A stretch of DNA of 64,000 nucleotides from Nitrosomonas sp. PY1 (GCF_022836435.1 NZ_BQXC01000001.1:324523-388522), one strand, 5' to 3'; shown: positions 8,315-17,755, counted from the first letter of the stretch. Notes: generated by a model not told the origin, from the letters alone. Made by a program: numbers and translations.

Positions 8315-10282
8315 TTATTTGTTTGCGGATAGCTGTTGTTGTAAGAAGTTACTTGTTTTGGTCATGTTGGCAACCATGGAATCAAGGGCCGTGAATTGTG
8401 CTCGAATGCGTGCTTCTACATCAACCAAGCGGCGATTTAAAGTTTCGCGCTGAGTATTTATGTCTTTTATGGATGAATTTATACCGTCTATTCGACTGTC
8501 AATTAAGTGATTGCCGAGCATTTTATCTACCAATCTGTCTAATTTTGCTGCAAAACCATGTGCAAAATTGATTTCTCCTCTGGCACCGGTACTACCACCA
8601 ATGATATTCAAAACCAATCCGCTACTATCGCCTAAACCAGTTAATTTTTGACCTGAGCCTATAGCCGTAATACCATTAATTGAACCTGCTACATCTAATC
8701 CGGCGGTTTCAACGGGAGTGCCAAATAGACTTGCTTTCGCATTTCCTCCTGTTATGGAAACAGTTGATGTTGAGCCATATTGATCAGATGAGATTTTTAA
8801 TACTCCTGCAGATTCGATTACAGCTACTTTAAGACCCGCTGATGTAATTGCTGACGAGCCATTGATTTTGGACTGAATCTCTGCCGCTAAAGAGGCTGCT
8901 GTATAAGTTCCTGCTGCAATGGTGATATTTGTGCTTATTCCGTGAATAGAAAGATCAAGCCGATCATTCGATCCTGAATTAATAGTCAGAGATGCCGCGC
9001 TACTTCCTAAAGCCATGCCTTGAGTTGCCATTTGTGTGATATCCAATGAATATTTTCCATTCATTGTGTCAGGAGTGGCGCTTATGAAAGATACTTGACT
9101 GTCTGTCGTTTTCCCAATCGAAGCAAATAAGGTCGAAATATCTTTAGTAGAATCGCTTAATGCTTCGGATAATTTTGTTTGATCGAGTGTAAGTGTTCCA
9201 TCGGCCTGAAAAGATACACCGATTTCTGATAATAAACTTAATCCACCGCCCGCAGAATTCAGAGGATTCGATATTTCGTTACGTAAGCTTGTCTGTATGG
9301 ATCGTACCGTTGAATCACCCGTTAAAATGGAAGCTTGTTTTGTGGTTGCATCATATTTAGAGAGGTCGACAATGGTTTTGTTTAAATCGTTAAAAGATTT
9401 TACAAACGAAGTAACAGCGCTTTGAACACCTGCGGCATCATGCGCCAGATTTAAAGTCGTTGTTGCGCCTGGGTTCGTTTTTAGTAAATCGATCGTGACA
9501 CCTTCAATTGCATCGGTGATTTTATTGGATGCTTTACTGATTGAGATTCCATCAATAATAAAGTTGGCGTTGCTGGCTGCTACCGTTTCAGTTAGGTTCG
9601 ATATCCCTCCCGTAGAGGCATCATAAACAAGCTGAGACAAGCCAGTATTGTCCGAATTGTTTCCATCGGAATCTATAGCAGTAATTTTTAAAGCGTTGCT
9701 TATGCCAGTATCTTTTGATGCAATGACTAGGCGATTGCCGGAACCATCATTGACAATACTTGCAGTTACTCCTGCATCAGCTTGATTGATAGCATCACGG
9801 ATTCCTGCAAGAGACGAATTACTCGGTGAGATAGTAATTGATTGCGCTGCTTTATCCGCATTTAATGTGAATGTGCCACTGCTGTATGTGCCAAACTGTA
9901 TTGTTAATGTTCCGCTACCTACCGTAGTATTTGTAGTCGCAAAGTTCGTCGATTTCAGTTTTTGTGATTGCGCTAGTGATTGGATCTCTAGCGAATAACT
10001 GCCTGCTACTGCAGACGGCGTGGCGCTCACATTGGCTAAAGTTGAGTCGGAAATAGTTGCCGTTCTGCCATTAAATTTTGCCGGATCGGCTAATGCTGCA
10101 ACGCTACCTTGGAATGAGGAAAGGGCTCCTTTTAAAGCACCAAAAGCCGACAATCTTGTTTGTAGTTTGGCTTCTTTGGTATCAAGAGCGGTCAGGGGGC
10201 GACTCTCCAGCGTCATCAGCTGTTTAACGATACCGTTAACATCCAAGCCTGATCCAATTCCTGGCGATGCGAGTGTTTGCAT
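8315..10282 (-). CDS. fliD: Flagellar hook-associated protein 2, filament cap FliD
   Basis: A 655-residue filament cap protein that guides flagellin assembly at the tip. FliD_N lies at about residues 8-105 (PGIGSGLDVNGIVKQLMTLE at the start is the classic signature). A flagellin_IN-type motif follows (SGTLTIQFGTYSSGTFTLNA), and the FliD_C domain occupies the C-terminal half, ending with a coiled coil (INTQRETLNRRLVDVEARIR, FTALDSMVANM). Length is in the upper normal range. It begins 34 bases after flaG and is read in the same transcript. Export depends on the FliT-type chaperone encoded just downstream. Confidence 0.95.
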   Translation of the reverse strand: MQTLASPGIGSGLDVNGIVKQLMTLESRPLTALDTKEAKLQTRLSAFGALKGALSSFQGSVAALADPAKFNGRTATISDSTLANVSATPSAVAGSYSLEIQSLAQSQKLKSTNFATTNTTVGSGTLTIQFGTYSSGTFTLNADKAAQSITISPSNSSLAGIRDAINQADAGVTASIVNDGSGNRLVIASKDTGISNALKITAIDSDGNNSDNTGLSQLVYDASTGGISNLTETVAASNANFIIDGISISKASNKITDAIEGVTIDLLKTNPGATTTLNLAHDAAGVQSAVTSFVKSFNDLNKTIVDLSKYDATTKQASILTGDSTVRSIQTSLRNEISNPLNSAGGGLSLLSEIGVSFQADGTLTLDQTKLSEALSDSTKDISTLFASIGKTTDSQVSFISATPDTMNGKYSLDITQMATQGMALGSSAASLTINSGSNDRLDLSIHGISTNITIAAGTYTAASLAAEIQSKINGSSAITSAGLKVAVIESAGVLKISSDQYGSTSTVSITGGNAKASLFGTPVETAGLDVAGSINGITAIGSGQKLTGLGDSSGLVLNIIGGSTGARGEINFAHGFAAKLDRLVDKMLGNHLIDSRIDGINSSIKDINTQRETLNRRLVDVEARIRAQFTALDSMVANMTKTSNFLQQQLSANK

Positions 10283-10316
10283 TTTAATTCTCTTTGTTTA
10301 GATTTTCATAATTGGA

Positions 10317-10679
10317 TTAAGCTTTATCACTAAACAATAATCCTTGTACTCTATCAAGGGTATGCGCAATTTCAATGGCTTCCTTGGTTGGGATTTGACG
10401 AATAATCTCGTCTGTATGCACATCCATTACTTTTATAATGGTTCTGCCGGTATCCTCATCAATAGAAAAACGCAAGTTATGTGCCAGGTTTGCTACAGCT
10501 TCTTGTATTTTTTGTACGGCATGTTGGACATCTTGATCTGAACTGGAAGTGGTTTCAGATTGAGTATCTTTAACCTGCGAAGGTGGAAGAACCTGCAAAT
10601 AATTAGTTGCTGATTTTTGCGTATTAGCAGTTGGAGGTGGTAGGTATACGTTTGTTACGTTTAATGCATTGATATTCAT
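10317..10679 (-). CDS. flaG: FlaG family flagellar protein
   Basis: A 120-residue protein that in other bacteria influences filament length. The C-terminal half carries the family signature: AVQKIQEAVANLAHNLRFSI, then DEDTGRTIIKVMDVHTDEII and RQIPTKEAIEIAHTLD. The N-terminal 45 residues are poorly conserved, with Pro, Gln and Ser. The start has AAGGAG six bases upstream. The gene sits between fliC and fliD, its usual place in polar-flagellated proteobacteria. Confidence 0.9.
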   Translation of the reverse strand: MNINALNVTNVYLPPPTANTQKSATNYLQVLPPSQVKDTQSETTSSSDQDVQHAVQKIQEAVANLAHNLRFSIDEDTGRTIIKVMDVHTDEIIRQIPTKEAIEIAHTLDRVQGLLFSDKA

Positions 10680-10705
10680 GATATTCTCCTTAAGGCTGAA
10701 TGGAA

Positions 10706-10733
10706 CGCGAGAGCTTCTAGCTGTACTCCCGCG
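10706..10733 (-). terminator. Stem-loop between fliC and flaG (possible attenuator or mRNA processing hairpin)
   Basis: On the minus strand CGCGGGAG (10733-10726) can pair with CTCTCGCG (10713-10706), giving eight base pairs including one G-U pair, around a 12-base loop. No run of T follows, so it is not a strong intrinsic terminator. Between a highly expressed flagellin gene and weaker downstream genes, such a hairpin often stabilises the upstream mRNA or reduces read-through; that role is inference. Confidence 0.4.
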
Positions 10734-10775
10734 CCTCCGGCTTTAGTGAAAACGTTAAGTCATTACATGGAATGA

Positions 10776-12239
10776 TTAACGGAGTAATGAAAGAACGTTA
10801 TTGGGTAGTGAATTTGCTTGCGCAAGAATCGCCACGCCTGCTTGTTGCAAGATTTGTCCGCGCGTCATGTTAGCGGTTTCCTGAGCGAAGTCGGCATCTT
10901 GAATGCGACTACGGGAAGCTGACAGATTTTCGGAAGTGCTTTGCAAGTTCGCAATGGTTGAACTGAAACGGTTTTGAATCGCACCCAGATCACCGCGTGT
11001 ACTGTTAATTTGAGCTAAGGCGGCATCGAGTGTTTTTAATGCTGCTTGCGAATTCGTGGCTGTTAATAGATCCAGCGTAGCTACTGAATTGAATGCACTG
11101 ACGGTAGTTCCAAACACATCAGCGTTTGCATTGCCTGCAGTAATTTGCCCTGCAGAACTGGCAAGCTCAATTTTGCCGGTTATTGTTGTTGAATCTGTGT
11201 CAGCTACACCATCTAACGTCTGTGTAGTTGTTCCTGCTACGACGCTAGCCGTTTTGAGGGTATCGGTATTGGAAAAGTCATTAATGACGATATCTCTGCC
11301 ATCAGTGGTCGATAACGTGATCACGGATTTGTCATTCGGAGTTGCAAATGAGGCCGTGACGCCAGTGGTTGATTGCAAACCATTGATCGCGGCAGCGAAG
11401 CTGCTTAAATCGGATTTATCGGTCACCACGGCTGACACTGTGTTGCCATTCAGTGTCATAGAGACTGTTCCAGCGCCACTTAGACTACCCAATGTCGCAC
11501 TATTGGTGGCGGTTGCAGTAATGCCGATACTCGAAGCTGCGGTATTAATAGCTGCTGCAATGGTTTTTGCGTCAGCACCAGCCGCATAACTAATACCAGT
11601 TGCTACACCTTTGCTGGTTGTAAGCGCCAAATCGGTTTCGGCAGTGACTCCATTTTCAGGTGTTGAATTGTCATGAGGAGCAGTTGCTGTTCCCATGGCA
11701 GTTCCAGTGGTATTTAAAATATTGCTACCCAATGCAGTCGCGCGTGAATCACCAATCGAGGAGATATTGATCGTTTGATTGGCATTGGCTCCAACCTGGA
11801 AGCTCTGATTCAGGAAAGAACCATCTAGCAAGTTTGTGCCGTTGAACTGGGTTTGACTGGCAACACGCGTTATTTCAGCCGTTAACTGCGCAGCTTCCGC
11901 TTGAAGTGATGCACGGTCACTGGCGCTGTTGGTCGCGTTAGCAGATTGCACCGCCAGTTCACGGATACGTTGCAAGTTGTTACCGATTTCTCCTAATGCG
12001 CCTTCAGCAGTTTGTGACAGAGAAATACCGTCATTTGCATTACGCACAGCTTGGTTCAAACCGCGGATTTGTGAAGTCATCCGTTCTGAAATTGCTAAGC
12101 CTGCTGCATCGTCTTTGGCACTGTTGATTCGTAAGCCAGAAGAAAGGCGTGTCAAAGAGGTATTCAGTGATGATTGTGACGTATTTAAATTACGTTGTGC
12201 ATTCAATGAGGCGATATTTGAATTAATGATTTGTGGCAT
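10776..12239 (-). CDS. fliC: Flagellin (filament structural protein)
   Basis: A 487-residue flagellin. The N-terminal D0/D1 region (about 1-170) starts PQIINSNIASLNAQRNLNTS and contains LSSGLRINSAKDDAAGLAIS. The C-terminal D1/D0 region (about 395-487) ends with NMTRGQILQQAGVAILAQAN and PNNVLSLLR. Between them lies a variable, Ala/Thr/Ser-rich outer domain of about 220 residues. The AAAAGGAGA ribosome site precedes the ATG, and a sigma-28 promoter lies about 100 bases upstream at 12340-12366. It is the first gene of the operon running to ycgR at 5268. Confidence 0.97.
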   Translation of the reverse strand: MPQIINSNIASLNAQRNLNTSQSSLNTSLTRLSSGLRINSAKDDAAGLAISERMTSQIRGLNQAVRNANDGISLSQTAEGALGEIGNNLQRIRELAVQSANATNSASDRASLQAEAAQLTAEITRVASQTQFNGTNLLDGSFLNQSFQVGANANQTINISSIGDSRATALGSNILNTTGTAMGTATAPHDNSTPENGVTAETDLALTTSKGVATGISYAAGADAKTIAAAINTAASSIGITATATNSATLGSLSGAGTVSMTLNGNTVSAVVTDKSDLSSFAAAINGLQSTTGVTASFATPNDKSVITLSTTDGRDIVINDFSNTDTLKTASVVAGTTTQTLDGVADTDSTTITGKIELASSAGQITAGNANADVFGTTVSAFNSVATLDLLTATNSQAALKTLDAALAQINSTRGDLGAIQNRFSSTIANLQSTSENLSASRSRIQDADFAQETANMTRGQILQQAGVAILAQANSLPNNVLSLLR

Positions 12240-12339
12240 TTGAGTTCTCCTTTTACTTCACTAAGTAGTATTGGCAAAATTGCCATTTCCATTGGTTTTC
12301 CCCGCAATCCAAGAGGGTTTGTAACCGCTGTTGTAGCAG

Positions 12340-12366
12340 TAATCGGATAGCATTTTCAAAAGTTTA
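12340..12366 (-). promoter_or_regulatory. Sigma-28 (FliA) type promoter of fliC
   Basis: Read on the minus strand, TAAA (12366-12363) is followed after exactly 15 bases by TCCGATTA (12347-12340), close to the FliA consensus TAAA-N15-GCCGATAA. It ends 100 bases before the fliC start codon, leaving a long leader. This is the late-class promoter expected for flagellin. Confidence 0.8.
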
Positions 12367-12453
12367 GAATTTTATAGTTCGGAATTAATACTTAATTGAC
12401 TGATTTGTGTTAGTAATTAACGAAATAAATGGCTATGTTATTTATAAATAATC

Positions 12454-12471
12454 TTGTAAAATATTTTACAA
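12454..12471. promoter_or_regulatory. Perfect 18-bp palindrome upstream of fliC, possible operator
   Basis: TTGTAAAATATTTTACAA is a perfect dyad. It lies about 90 bases upstream of the fliC -35 box and, before the IS1595 insertion, would have been about 80 bases upstream of the two-component operon at 13655. The symmetry suggests a dimeric DNA-binding protein. Which one is unknown. Confidence 0.45.
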
Positions 12472-12487
12472 ATTCAGTTGGTTAATT

Positions 12488-13601
12488 CGTGCTTATCCGG
12501 TTAACTCCCAAGGTAGCTAGATGTAGTAGTGGGCCGTGATTTTTTTGTATAAAGTTCAGCATACGTCGGCGCAGTGACATCACCAGCAATGCCAAGCAGG
12601 GAACGGAATGCGTTGAAAGGGTAGAAACGGCGGTTGAATCGAAACGTGAATTCGTTGAGATAGGCTTGCAGGTGTTGCGGGCTGACGCCGTGGTGAATGC
12701 CACGTAACCATGTTTTGAGATTGGAGAACACGAGGTGAATGATGGGCAGAAAAGTTTCGGCAACTTGCATGTCGCCACGTTCCGCAACGGCGGTATGAAG
12801 ATACCCTCGCTTTTCAAGCGCCGCGTAGCCGCTCCAGTCATCGGTAATGATGGTGGCGCCTGGCGTAACGACGCGCTCAATGAAACCGCCCAACGATTTG
12901 GCACTGCGGTCTGGCACCACAGCGAGCCGAACACGTCCGGCGTAACGCCCAGTCCTCCGCTTATTGAGGCTGCCACCGTGCTTGCGCTGTTTAACCTCGA
13001 CCGCACCGGCGACGAGAACCATGTCGTGAACGCCTCGACCCTTGCCGCGAGTACGTCCTCCGACGTAGGTTTCATCGGCCTCGACGGCATCGAAGGGGTT
13101 GCCACCAATCCGATCTTGGTCGGGACGCACCATGCCGACCCGCAGTTTGTGGAGAATCTGGAAAGCAGTCTCATAACGCGACAGCCCGAGTTGCCGCTGG
13201 AATTGGGCAGCAGACATACCGGGTGTTTGGCTGGCAACCAAGTAGGCTGCCCAGAACCATACGGAGAGAGGTGTGTGGGTGCGTTCCATGACGGTGCCCG
13301 CAGTGAGGCTCGTGTCTCGGTTGCAGTGACGGCACCGACAAACGCTGGGGCGATTGGCGAAGCGATAAGGCTCTCCGAGTGTGCCGCAGTAGTCACAAAC
13401 GAATCCGTCGCTCCATCGGGCGCGCTCAAGATAGGCCGCGCAGGCCGCTTCGTTCGGGAACAGTCGCTGAAAATCAGGAAGCGAGCGAGGGAACGGCAAA
13501 TCGTCTCGCTCAAGCACGTCGATAACCATGACCACCTCAGGTTGGCGCAGATGCTCAACATACTACCGGTAGTGGGCTTGGGAGACAACCGGATAAGCAC
13601 G
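12488..13601. mobile_element. Intact IS1595-family insertion sequence with 8-bp target duplication
   Basis: The element is 1114 bp. Its ends form a 25-bp imperfect inverted repeat (CGTGCTTATCCGGTT then two mismatches within CTCCCAAG; 12488-12512 and 13577-13601). It is flanked by the 8-bp direct repeat GGTTAATT (12480-12487 and 13602-13609), the duplication length usual for IS1595. Intact ends, duplication and open frame indicate a fairly recent insertion. It separates the fliC upstream region from the two-component genes at 13655, leaving those only 45 bp of native upstream DNA after the duplication. Confidence 0.9.
12501..13535 (-). CDS. IS1595-family transposase
   Basis: A 344-residue transposase. 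The N-terminal zinc-ribbon-like part has paired cysteines (CDYCGT and CRCRHC, residues about 47-72). The DDE ISXO2-like domain follows, with AVEADETYVGGR (first Asp), TDDWSGYAAL (second Asp) and the late region with HLVFSNLKTWLRGIHHGVSP and LNEFTFRFNRR. The stop lies inside the left terminal repeat. The frame is uninterrupted and the product is probably active. Its base composition is visibly more GC-rich than the flanking genes, consistent with arrival from elsewhere. Confidence 0.92.
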   Translation of the reverse strand: MVMVIDVLERDDLPFPRSLPDFQRLFPNEAACAAYLERARWSDGFVCDYCGTLGEPYRFANRPSVCRCRHCNRDTSLTAGTVMERTHTPLSVWFWAAYLVASQTPGMSAAQFQRQLGLSRYETAFQILHKLRVGMVRPDQDRIGGNPFDAVEADETYVGGRTRGKGRGVHDMVLVAGAVEVKQRKHGGSLNKRRTGRYAGRVRLAVVPDRSAKSLGGFIERVVTPGATIITDDWSGYAALEKRGYLHTAVAERGDMQVAETFLPIIHLVFSNLKTWLRGIHHGVSPQHLQAYLNEFTFRFNRRFYPFNAFRSLLGIAGDVTAPTYAELYTKKSRPTTTSSYLGS

Positions 13602-13654
13602 GGTTAATTGTTAGAGCAATTTAGATTCTCGACTTCGATCAAGAAGGGACTTGG

Positions 13655-15208
13655 ATGGCCAATAAAGATAAACTGAAGGTACTAATGGTTGAGAATTCCG
13701 AGCATGATGTAGAGCAAGTTATGTTGTTGCTTGCTAGAGGCGGATTTCAAACGGAGCACTTGCAAATAACTTCAATTGAAGCATTACAAAATGCATTGTC
13801 AAATCATTGCTGGGATTTGATTTTATCTGATTACGATTTGCCGCAATTGACTGTCCATGATGTGTTGCGGATTGTCCGTGAAAAAAATCTCAACATTCCA
13901 CTCATTATATTATCCAGCCATACCGATGAAACAGCGGCAGAGCATATTATGGCTTTGGGTGCGTATGACTTTATGATGAAGCATCACTCGACTAGATTGG
14001 TGCCGGTGATACGCCGCATGCTAAATGAAGCCGAAAACCACCAACGTTTTATCGTGGCGCAAAGCGCGTTACAAAAAAGTGAGGTGCTATTTCAAGCCAT
14101 TACAGCCAATCTTCCGAGTGTCGTTTTTCAGTTCTTATTGACGAGTAATGGAGAAACCAGTTTTCTGTATGCGAGCGATGCAAGCGAAACACTGCTGGGT
14201 TTGCGTCCAGAAAAACTAATTGATTACCCCGGTTTATTTCCTGAACTAATATTGCCTGACGATAGGGAATCTTATTGTCAGTCATTTGTGGTATCTGCGG
14301 AACAACTTTCTACCTGGGATTGGGAGGGTTGCATTCAAGTTAAGGGTGATAGCGATATCAAATGGATTAGCTTACGCGCTACGCCAAGAAGGATAGATAA
14401 TGAGGCTACGGTGTGGGATGGCATCATGATCAATATAACCCGCAATAAATTAGCCGAACGTGAAATAGCGCGTTCACGTGAGCAATTGGCTGAATTGTCT
14501 TCATATATGCAGAAAGTCAAAGAGCAGGAGCGTGCGCGTATTGCTCGGGAGATTCACGATGACATAGGTGGAACCCTGACGGCTATTAAATGTGAGCTTT
14601 TTCCGTGTATTGATCGAGAATCCAGAGCCCCTGAATTTTATCAACAGAAAATGAAATCTGTTGAATCGCTGGTCGATCGCGTTATTGATAGTACACGCCG
14701 TATTTCCTTAGATTTGCGCCCAGGTATTTTGGACTGTGGTATCGTTGCCGCAGTCCAATGGCAAGCTAAGGAATTTAGTGCTCGTACAGGAATCGCTTGT
14801 AAAGTTTCTTGTGATAGTGATGACATAACGCTAGACTCGGATTTGGCGATTGCAATTTTTCGTATATTTCAAGAAGCGCTTACCAATATTTCGAAACATG
14901 CCGGAGCATCTCAAGTACATGTTACGCTCACTGATCTAGACCAATTGATTCTTCTTGAGATTGGCGATAATGGCCGTGGTATCACTAATACAGATATGGA
15001 GAAACATGATTCTTTTGGAATTAGAGGAATGCGTGAACGTTGCCAACAGTTGAAAGGAAGTTTTTATATTTCCGGAGGCCCTAATGAAGGAACAAAGGTA
15101 ACCATTCTTATTTCCAAAGGCGACAATACAATCTCTGCAAGAGAACCTATTGATTTTGAAATGGAAACCAATAGAGAATGTTTTGCCAATCATTCAATGA
15201 GGAAGTGA
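13655..15208 (+). CDS. Receiver-PAS-histidine kinase of the NarX/DegS type
   Basis: A 517-residue soluble sensor kinase. An N-terminal receiver-like domain (about 8-125) has the acidic pocket and a phospho-acceptor Asp at about 59 (LILSDYDLP). A PAS-like segment (about 145-270) follows. A HisKA_3 dimerisation helix carries phospho-accepting His 301 in ARIAREIHDDIGGTL. The ATPase domain ends the protein (NISKHAGASQVHV, GDNGRGI, FGIRGMRERCQQL). No membrane segment is seen, so it senses a cytoplasmic cue or receives phosphate from another kinase. AAGAAGGGA precedes the ATG. The cognate regulator follows 30 bases later. The IS1595 element ends 54 bases upstream of the start codon, so its native promoter may be altered. 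Confidence 0.88.
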   Translation: MANKDKLKVLMVENSEHDVEQVMLLLARGGFQTEHLQITSIEALQNALSNHCWDLILSDYDLPQLTVHDVLRIVREKNLNIPLIILSSHTDETAAEHIMALGAYDFMMKHHSTRLVPVIRRMLNEAENHQRFIVAQSALQKSEVLFQAITANLPSVVFQFLLTSNGETSFLYASDASETLLGLRPEKLIDYPGLFPELILPDDRESYCQSFVVSAEQLSTWDWEGCIQVKGDSDIKWISLRATPRRIDNEATVWDGIMINITRNKLAEREIARSREQLAELSSYMQKVKEQERARIAREIHDDIGGTLTAIKCELFPCIDRESRAPEFYQQKMKSVESLVDRVIDSTRRISLDLRPGILDCGIVAAVQWQAKEFSARTGIACKVSCDSDDITLDSDLAIAIFRIFQEALTNISKHAGASQVHVTLTDLDQLILLEIGDNGRGITNTDMEKHDSFGIRGMRERCQQLKGSFYISGGPNEGTKVTILISKGDNTISAREPIDFEMETNRECFANHSMRK

Positions 15209-15238
15209 TCTCATGGTTTTGAATAGCAGAAGATATAT

Positions 15239-15871
15239 ATGATTAATGTCATGATAGCCGATGATCATGCAATTGTTCGTCAAGGCCTAAAACAAATACT
15301 TAGCGAGACCGATGACATTAAAGTAACCGGAGAAGCTGAAACAGGGTTTCAAGCAGTTAAAATCGCGCGGCAGCAATCTTTTGATGTAATGTTGCTTGAT
15401 ATATCACTACCTGACAGAAACGGTATCGAAATTCTTAAACAAGTTAAAAAAGATAGACCTACTCTTGCTGTTCTAATGTTGAGTATGCATAACGAGCATG
15501 AATTTGCAATTCGCGCATTAAAAGCTGGTGCCTCCGGCTATCTAAACAAGCAAAGTGCACCAGCGCAGCTGGTTGTGGCGATTCGACAGGTCGCTACTGG
15601 CAACAAGTATGTCAGCCCAGTAGTGGCACAAGAGCTAGCAAATATCATTAATACTGACGCCGATAAACCACTACATTCGACTTTATCGGATAGGGAATAT
15701 CAAACTTTGTGTTTTATTGCTGCAGGGAAAACATTATCAGAAATATCGGGTGAAATGTTTCTAAGTCCCAAGACAGTAAGTGTTTATCGTGCACGTTTAT
15801 TGGAAAAGTTAAAATTGACCAATAACTCTGAACTCATTCGTTATGCGATAAAAAATAAATTGGTTGATTAA
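15239..15871 (+). CDS. LuxR/NarL-family response regulator
   Basis: A 210-residue regulator. The receiver domain (1-120) has Asp 8/9 in IADDHAIVRQG, phospho-acceptor Asp 54 in MLLDISLPDRNG and the conserved Lys in SGYLNKQSAP. A LuxR-type helix-turn-helix follows (about 145-205): LSDREYQTLCFIAAGKTLSE, then MFLSPKTVSVYRARLLEKL. It is expected to bind DNA as a dimer when phosphorylated by the kinase encoded just upstream. Its targets are not known. The palindrome at 12454-12471 in the adjacent flagellin control region is one candidate, though unproven. Confidence 0.9.
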   Translation: MINVMIADDHAIVRQGLKQILSETDDIKVTGEAETGFQAVKIARQQSFDVMLLDISLPDRNGIEILKQVKKDRPTLAVLMLSMHNEHEFAIRALKAGASGYLNKQSAPAQLVVAIRQVATGNKYVSPVVAQELANIINTDADKPLHSTLSDREYQTLCFIAAGKTLSEISGEMFLSPKTVSVYRARLLEKLKLTNNSELIRYAIKNKLVD

Positions 15872-16024
15872 TGCATTATTTTTTCCACAATGAGGAAAGA
15901 ATTCAGTCGATATACTGATTCGTTTCTTTTAACATGTAAAGTGGCTAGGCATGAGCAACGCGGCACAAATATTAGCAGTCGTTTACAATATTTTTTCTAT
16001 TGCGGTCTTTCGAATTGAATAGCT

Positions 16025-17755
16025 ATGAACGAGTTAAAAAACGCAAACCCAACAATTGTTGCTCGTGAAACCTTAAAGCAGCTTGCTACGCTCAAAATTC
16101 CTCCAACACCTGATAATTATTACAAGCTTTATAATCAAATTGCCGGGGTTTCTGATAGCTCAGTAGAAGCGAATTCCTTAAGCGCTGATGCTACTGCAAA
16201 TCAGGCGATTGATAATGCTAATTCGATTTCTGAAAGTCCCCTGAACTGGGGGGAAACACTGGAAATGTTATTGAAACAACTGGAAAGTAAGCACGGTAAG
16301 TTAACGGTTGCCAAAAAAAGGGAAGGTGTTACTCGAGTTTTAAGTAAGTTTTCCAAAGACTCTAGTCAGTTGCATATCAAGCTAAAAGGATTAATAGATT
16401 CATGGGGGGCATTAGCCGCCGTTCCCCCTAAGTCATCTCAGGATGATCTTGATGAGCGACAAAAAGTACCGCTCGAATTGACACCGTCCGTAGAATCTGT
16501 AATCGCTGAGACAGAAAATACACAAAGGCTATTACTAGATGAGCAAGATATTCAAATTGACATCGATCAGATAGTAGATGTTGCAGGACAAATTTTGGGT
16601 CGAATCGTCGCATGTCAGATTGAAGATACTACCCTATCAGAAGAAGCTAAGGAGTTAGCGCATCAAATACGCCAGGTAAGCAGTCAGTCGGAATTGGCAT
16701 TATTTGTAACGTGTTTCCAGCAATTCTACAGTAATTTTAATGCTTATGATAAAGATCAAAAAACGCTTCGTCAGGGATTACTGAAGCTGTTAGGTATGCT
16801 TATGGATAGCACCGGAGAATTATTAGCAGGCGATCAGTGGATCAAAAACCAAATCGATAAATTGCGTATAACGATGTCGAAACCATTGAATCAAGCAGTT
16901 ATCGAAGAAGCGGAACAGTGTTTAGGAGTAATAACGCAAAAACAAGACCAGATTCGATTGAGCCTAAATGAAGCCAAAACAACACTAAAACAAATGGTGA
17001 CCTCGATCATCACTAACATCGAAGAATTAACCGATGCTACTGGAGAATACCAAGAGAAACTTGAGGATTATTCAGATAAAATCAGCAAGGCAGATGATAT
17101 TGTTGATATAAATCAGCTGCTTGGATTGATCATGGGTGAAACTAAGCAAATGCAAAAGAATGCACATAGCTACCGTAATGATTTTCTGGCAGCTCGTGCC
17201 GAAGTTTCTAAAGCGCAAGAAAAGATTAACCAGCTTGAAACTGACCTCATGGAGATGGGAGAAAAAGTTCACGAAGATCATCTGACAGGTATATTGAATC
17301 GACGCGGCTTGGACAGCGCGTTTATGCGAGAAACTGCTCGCTCAATCCGCCACCGTATTTCTTTATGTTATGCCTTGCTTGATATTGACAACTTTAAACA
17401 ACTCAATGATACGCATGGTCATAAGGTTGGCGATGATGCATTAATCTACCTAGTTCAATCGATCAAAGAAACAACGCGACCTGAAGATGTTGTTTCACGC
17501 TACGGCGGAGAAGAATTTGTAGTTTTATTACCGAACACGGAAAAAGAAGAGGCTTTTGAAGTATTGTCCAGGATACGGCGCAATTTAACCAAGAAATTCT
17601 TCTTGCACGACAATAATCGACTGTTGATAACGTTTAGTGCGGGTATCGCGCAATTTAGTCCGGGAGAAAGCCAAGAAAGCATTTTCAAACGAGCGGATGA
17701 GGCGCTATATCGCGCCAAGAAATCTGGCAAGAACCAGATACTTATGGCTGAATGA
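16025..17755 (+). CDS. Diguanylate cyclase (GGDEF) with long helical N-terminus
   Basis: A 576-residue soluble protein that makes cyclic-di-GMP from two GTP. The C-terminal GGDEF domain (about 415-575) starts DHLTGILNRRGLDSAF and has an intact active-site GGEEF around residue 494. RPED lies five residues before it, the RxxD product-inhibition (I) site. The first 410 residues are predicted mostly helical and coiled coil, opening with the conserved RETLKQLATLKIPPTPDNYY found in a family of proteobacterial cyclases. No membrane segment or known sensor domain was recognised. It is separated by 153 bp from the response regulator and by about 215 bp from the next cyclase. Confidence 0.9.
   Translation: MNELKNANPTIVARETLKQLATLKIPPTPDNYYKLYNQIAGVSDSSVEANSLSADATANQAIDNANSISESPLNWGETLEMLLKQLESKHGKLTVAKKREGVTRVLSKFSKDSSQLHIKLKGLIDSWGALAAVPPKSSQDDLDERQKVPLELTPSVESVIAETENTQRLLLDEQDIQIDIDQIVDVAGQILGRIVACQIEDTTLSEEAKELAHQIRQVSSQSELALFVTCFQQFYSNFNAYDKDQKTLRQGLLKLLGMLMDSTGELLAGDQWIKNQIDKLRITMSKPLNQAVIEEAEQCLGVITQKQDQIRLSLNEAKTTLKQMVTSIITNIEELTDATGEYQEKLEDYSDKISKADDIVDINQLLGLIMGETKQMQKNAHSYRNDFLAARAEVSKAQEKINQLETDLMEMGEKVHEDHLTGILNRRGLDSAFMRETARSIRHRISLCYALLDIDNFKQLNDTHGHKVGDDALIYLVQSIKETTRPEDVVSRYGGEEFVVLLPNTEKEEAFEVLSRIRRNLTKKFFLHDNNRLLITFSAGIAQFSPGESQESIFKRADEALYRAKKSGKNQILMAE

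Noticed and set aside
11056..12243. Long plus-strand frames over fliC (177 and 104 codons)
   Set aside because: They are antisense shadows of the Ala/Thr/Ser-rich flagellin gene.
12735..13607. 290-codon open frame on the plus strand and a 372-codon frame on the minus strand over the IS1595 element
   Set aside because: Both lie over the recognised transposase in other frames; their products lack any known pattern and the GC-rich codon structure of the transposase explains them.
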